A stretch of DNA of 64,000 nucleotides from Pomphorhynchus laevis (Eukaryota; Acanthocephala; Palaeacanthocephala; Echinorhynchida; Pomphorhynchidae): positions 1 through 64,000 of the forward strand of contig WNNJ02002299.1 of NCBI GenBank assembly GCA_012934845.2, given 5' to 3'. Below, one piece after another: positions 48,801 through 54,800 of this stretch. The notes beneath the pieces are model-generated. The model made no database searches. It was not told the DNA's origin and saw only the letters and a program-made list of their open reading frames with translations. How positions within the stretch are numbered: position 1 is the first letter of the stretch; every line of letters starts with the position of its first letter. The position numbers and the translations under genes were made by a program.

Positions 48801-51800
48801 TCTATTTGAACATTTCCATTCTTATCTCCATTGATAAAAATTATATCGGTATGATAGTATGACTTATTCACACTCTATTTGAACATTTATATTCTTATCT
48901 CAATTGATAAAAATTATATCGGTATGATAGTATATGATTTATACACACTCTATTTGAACATTTATATTCTTATCTCAATTGATAAAAATTATATCGGTAT
49001 GATAATATATGATTTATACACACTCTATTTGAACATTTATATTCTTATCTCAATTGATAAAAATTATATCGGTATGATAATATATGATTTATACACACTC
49101 TATTTGAACATTTATATTCTTATCTCAATTGATAAAAATTATATCGGTATGATAGTATATGACTTATTCACACACTATTTGAACATTTCCATTCTTATCT
49201 CCATTGATAAAAATTATATCGGTATGATAGTATGACTTATTCACACTCTATTTGAACATTTATATTCTTATCTCAATTGATAAAAATTATATCGGTATGA
49301 TAGTATATGATTTATACACACTCTATTTGAACATTTATATTCTTATCTCAATTGATAAAAATTATATCGGTATGATAATATATGATTTATACACACTCTA
49401 TTTGAACATTTCTATTCTTATCTCAATTGATATAAATTATATCGGTATGATAGTATATGACTTATTCACACACTATTTGAACATTTCCATTCTCATCTCT
49501 ATTATTATTATCTCAATGGATAAAAATTATATCGGTATGATAGAATCTTTTTAAATAGTTGATACTGATCCATTATTAATAAATAATTATTGGAGCTGGA
49601 TCAAAGGAAAGACGGAATTGTTTTTGATATTTCGCTAACGACTGTTAACATCTCCAGAAAATTACAATGAAATTTTAATTTTATTGTAATTTTCTGCAGA
49701 TGATCAATTTTCAAGCGGTGATCTTAAAGATGATGTCCGAGCAAAGACATTTTTTAACACAAAATTCTTCAGCGTACAAACCAAAATATTTTGATATGTT
49801 GATGAAATATATACCCGTGAGGTTAATATAGTACACAATCAGAAGAATTTATCGCAATACAGACGTCCTAAGTTCAAATCCGATCAGTATCAGTGAAATA
49901 TATTAAAAACCTTAAAATACTTTGATTTATAAATAATTATTGGAGCTTGATCGAAGGGAAAATATTATTTTTGATATTTCGATAACTACTGTTGGCATCT
50001 TCAGAAAATTACAGTAATCTTCAGTAATTTTCTGAAGATGCTAACAGTAATTAGCGAATTATCAAAAATAATTTCTTCCTTCCTTTGATCCAGCTTCAAA
50101 CTTTATTTATCAATAATGGATCATTATCAACTATTTACAAAGTTAATGTAACCTTTGTCAGAAATACTGAAACTATGTATTATTGATACAGATCAGCTAG
50201 CTGATTCTATATTTTTATATAATTTATCAATTTAAAATTATTATATAATAAAAATTAAATAATTAAATAATTAATAATAAATAATTATAAATAACAAAAT
50301 AATTTTTGTATAAAAAAAAATTGAAAAGTTTTTGAAAAGTCTTTTTAATGTGGTAATTGCACACGGACTGTGTGCTTACAAGCCCACAAAATCGATACAA
50401 ATAATTATTGGAGCTGGATCTAAGAAGAGAAGAAATTACGTAAACAGAAAATTATGTAATTTTCTGAAGATGCTTACAGTAGTTAGCGAAATATCAATAA
50501 TTTCTTCTTTTCCTTGATCCAGCTACAATAATGATTAAGCTTTTTTAAGCTTTATAGGATATGAATTTGTTCATAACTGTGTAAAAACTAAATCTAAACT
50601 TTATTAATATATCAATCAATCAATAATCTTTATTTTTACAAGATGAACATTTATCTTTGTTCATACGATAGACAAAATTTGAAAGCATGAGAAAAAAAGA
50701 ATATATACAAGTAGGAAAATTAAAATTACACATAATATTCTCAAAATGTCTCAAAATTACACAATAAACAGTTAAAGAGCAGACGTTCTGAAATATATGT
50801 ATATATGAAATATATGAAATATATGTTTCAATACATTGATGATATATGTGTATTTAATTCTAATAATTTTTATTCAATTAGTGAACAAATTTATCCAGAA
50901 AGCCTTATTCTTAACAAAACCAATATTAATGATAAAGAAGGTGTATATCTAGATATGAACATTAAATTAACATTAACTAAAACTACTATTAATTTATATC
51001 GTAAAGATGACATATTTAAATTTACAAGAAACATATTTTTGCATGAGCATTCATGCATACCATATAATATAAAATATAATACATTAAATAATGAAATTTT
51101 AAGAATTGCAACAATATGTAATGATATTGGCTTTCTTCAAAATCATTTAAATAATTTAATAGATACATATTTTAAACTAGGTTACTATAAAAATAACATC
51201 AAGCAGAAAATAGTAAAATATATAAATCAACACAATAATATAAAGAATAAATTTAAACTCTTAAGTGGCAAATTTTTATGGATGGATAATAAATAATATA
51301 CTTTGTATTAGAATAAGATACTAGATAGTTATTTCAGAGGAAATACATCATTAGCATGTATTTGGCCCCGCTGCTATGTTGGGTAGAGGAGTTAGGGGCC
51401 GAAACCTGATAGCATAGCAGTTCCTCCTGATGACCTCTAATTCTTATTCTGATACAACGTCTGTTATTTATTAGTCAATTCATAAAAATTGATTTTTATT
51501 TTTAATTTCAGTTTATAATTCATCTTGATATAAATTATATAAAATCTTATAACAATTATTTATTATTAATTAATTTTTTATTATTTAACTATTTAACTTT
51601 TATTTTGCATTATTTTTAATTTGCAATATAAAATACGTAGACTCAGTTAGTTTATTTAATTGATTTACTGATGATTTTCAAAATCAAAGAAATCATAATC
51701 TATTGAAATGTTGTAAATCTTAGGAATAATTGAAGAAAAAATAGATCATTTTAATAGAAAAGATAATAAACAAATTAAAGTGTCGGCACTTACAGTGTCG

Positions 51801-54800
51801 CAAACTCAAACATGTAAAGCAGAAGGTATAACGCAGTTTTAGATTTTTAAAACTTTAGAAAAATTAACTAATAAAATTAACTATTAACCTTATCCTTATA
51901 TATTAACCCTTTATATTAACCTTAACCTTATATATTTGTTACACGTGAATGTAAGGTCATTTCTAACAGCATTTATATTGATTACACGACACAACCGTTG
52001 TAATCACGAATGACTCAACATTCATAAAGCAATGCGACAAAGAAGCATATGGAAGATGAACATAACATTAAGGTATCTAAAAGGGAAATAATAGATAATA
52101 CAAAGGCCTTTATGAAAGAACATAAAGTTGTGAATTTACGAATTCTAGAAGCGATATTCATCAAAGAGATGAATCCTACTATTAATCGCAAAAATGAAGG
52201 ATTCGTTAAGACACTAAAGATTTTTTAAATATTTCTAAATTAGATAGCTTACAATTTAATGTAATTTGTATTTTTTATTTTACAGATGTCTGAAGATGAT
52301 CTATGTCAAGATCGAAATACTACAAGAAATTTATGCGCTTTTTAGTGTGTTGCTAAATGGTACTATTTTCATGTTTTGAATATGTGTCTATTAAATAGCT
52401 TGAGTCCGGAATAAACGTATACAATTATTAGTATCAATTCTCATCAGTTAAGGGAACTTCAATTATGGTAGTTCGCATGACGTGATCTGTATTTTTTCTA
52501 TTAAATGCGCCACTGTACCATCATTGCAGGAACGCTGTTGTTATATATCTTTTCGACGATTATTGACCCTTATTTGGTGTTTCTTGCCCCACGTATTGGG
52601 GCAAATATTACAAAGGTAGTATAAATGGGTACAATAATATTGTACCACTAAGTATTTATCTTCAAGAAATTCTAAAAATAAGTGTTGATGACCAAAAATA
52701 ATTTATGTTCAATAATTCATTCATCAAATAAAACCATTGCTGCATTGCATTCGTCGATAATTTGAAAGTTACATTTGAATGTAACTTATAATTTTTTAAA
52801 TAATTTTTATTTGAATGCATGTAAAAAATATGCCAAACTGCCAAATGATCAATGAATATTTGTAAAGAAAATGCAATTATTTTTTGTTTTTAATTAAAAT
52901 TTAATGTACAAACATTTAAATCAAAATGGAATTTAAAGTAAATATTGTTTTGGTTCGTTCTATTTGCAAACGACAATGCAATTATATTTCACTTAAAGTA
53001 CGGATACATCAAAAGTACATCGAATATATAGAATATATATGAATTTTTAATTTAAAATAAGCCGCTAAAATAAATCAAATGCATCAGTTACTGACTCAAA
53101 TAAAAGAACTACATCAATGACTAATTTAATACGACATTTTCAGTTTAATCATTTTTTCATTGATATTAGTAATATAATTGCTTTTAGAGTTTCACTTTAC
53201 AATTTTACCATTTATCATTTAATGATACTAACTTGACATTAAATATTTGGAATTTGTTATTGAAAATTTAAAATTATAATTGGAAATGAATTATGCCAAT
53301 GAATTAAATGGTCACTATGGTACATGACGAATTGAAATCACTCGTTTTAGCTGGTCAAACACTTTTTATTTACGTTGATTGATCACAACCGGAAGAAATA
53401 TTCAATTTTTAGAAGATTTATTACCCAACTAGATTCCAAGAATTTACTGAAATATCAATACAAAGAGTATTTATGTGTGGCATCAATCAGCGTAACACAA
53501 AATCGTTTAAAACAAGTATATAGACAATCAAATATACAACTATGTGTATATACTACTATATACAATCATTCAATCTGCAGAATTCATCAAAATAGATATA
53601 CTAACTTATATATTCGCAGCTAATGATACACTCGATAATAATAAAAAGTTACTCTAGCAGCCATGATAAAGAATATACATATGTATCAATACATCTATAC
53701 CTAAATATCACAATCACATGTGAAATTCCAGGTCATAATTGTTTAGCCAAGAATTTTGGGCTTGGCGACGCTATTAAAGCAACACAAATGATTTAAAAAA
53801 AGATACATTCTCGGCAATAGTAAATCATTGATTTAGATTTAAGCATGAGACAGATTTTCCTAACGATAGTCTTAGACAAATAGAACCTCGCAAGAAGATT
53901 AAAGCAACACAAATATAATTTAAAAAAACGAATCCTTGTCAATAGTAAATGATTAGTTTAGATTTAACAATGAGCCAGATTTTCTAAACGATATTCTCTA
54001 GTTTGTAAAACGCTACAAAATGGTTAGTGATATAAAAACACAGTATATGCAATTATAAATATAATTATACAGACTTGTTAATTATAATGTAATATAATTG
54101 TAATTTTTAATTACAATAATTTGTAATTTTCCAAATTACAATTAAATATTGGCCATTCCGATAAGCGATAAAATTGTTAGTTATATGAAACAGGGTCTGT
54201 GATGGTTTTATACGTGTTTAGTATAATAAATAATATAATTTGCATAATTAGATGACTACACAATTTATTAAACAATTAATTAAACGAAGAGAGTGAATTT
54301 TCGATATATATAGCAATCAAATTTTTAATAGTTAACTAACATATTGCATAATAATATCATGTAATATTATTTATTATATAAATAATTTTTAATATTTAAC
54401 TTTAACATTAAACCATAATTATCAGAATAAAAATTAAAATAAAATCAAATGTTTTCAGAAAGTTGCTATCACTTTTGATCACTTTTCAAATTAAGAAATT
54501 TAGCCATATTCTGTAGGTACTAAATAAAATTGATAAAGCATTATAATTTACAAACAAAATGTCGAATAGTTGAAAATTCGTGAAATAAAGAAATAATTTT
54601 ACTTTTTTCTCGATAAAGAAACAAAAAATCATACACTTTAATTAAATTTAATAAAAATTAATACAGTATAATACGACACTTTTAAATTTTAAATTAAAAT
54701 TTAAAAGTTTATTTTTAATGTAAAATGATGTATTTGAAAAACTTTTAAAAGAGTGTATTGAAATGATTTTAATTTAAAAGAATGTCTTAAAAAATTTATT

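Larger units (their letters stand above)
49549..50145. repeat. nested fold-back elements with hammerhead-like cores
   Basis: Outer arms 49549-49667 and 50019-50145 are inverted copies (AATAGTTGATAxTGATCCATT, GGAGCTGGATCAAAGGAA, TTTCGCTAAxxACTGTTA). Within lies a second fold-back, 49938-50099, with its own left arm. Hammerhead-like motifs are at 49630-49657 (-), 49976-50004 (-) and 50032-50058 (+). A SINE fragment lies at 49815-49900. Confidence 0.8.

Noticed and set aside
48879-49554. Two open frames of 100-118 residues in the 75-base repeat
   Set aside because: They stay open only because the unit is a multiple of three. No start context or conservation evidence.
51361-51440. Hammerhead in the PLE2 3' repeat (CTGATGACC and GAAACC are both present)
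   Set aside because: GAAAC lies upstream of CTGATGA and no stem II joins them in hammerhead order. In copies with GAAAC downstream (e.g. 28120-28160) the intervening bases do not pair. The crossing stems explain the conservation better.
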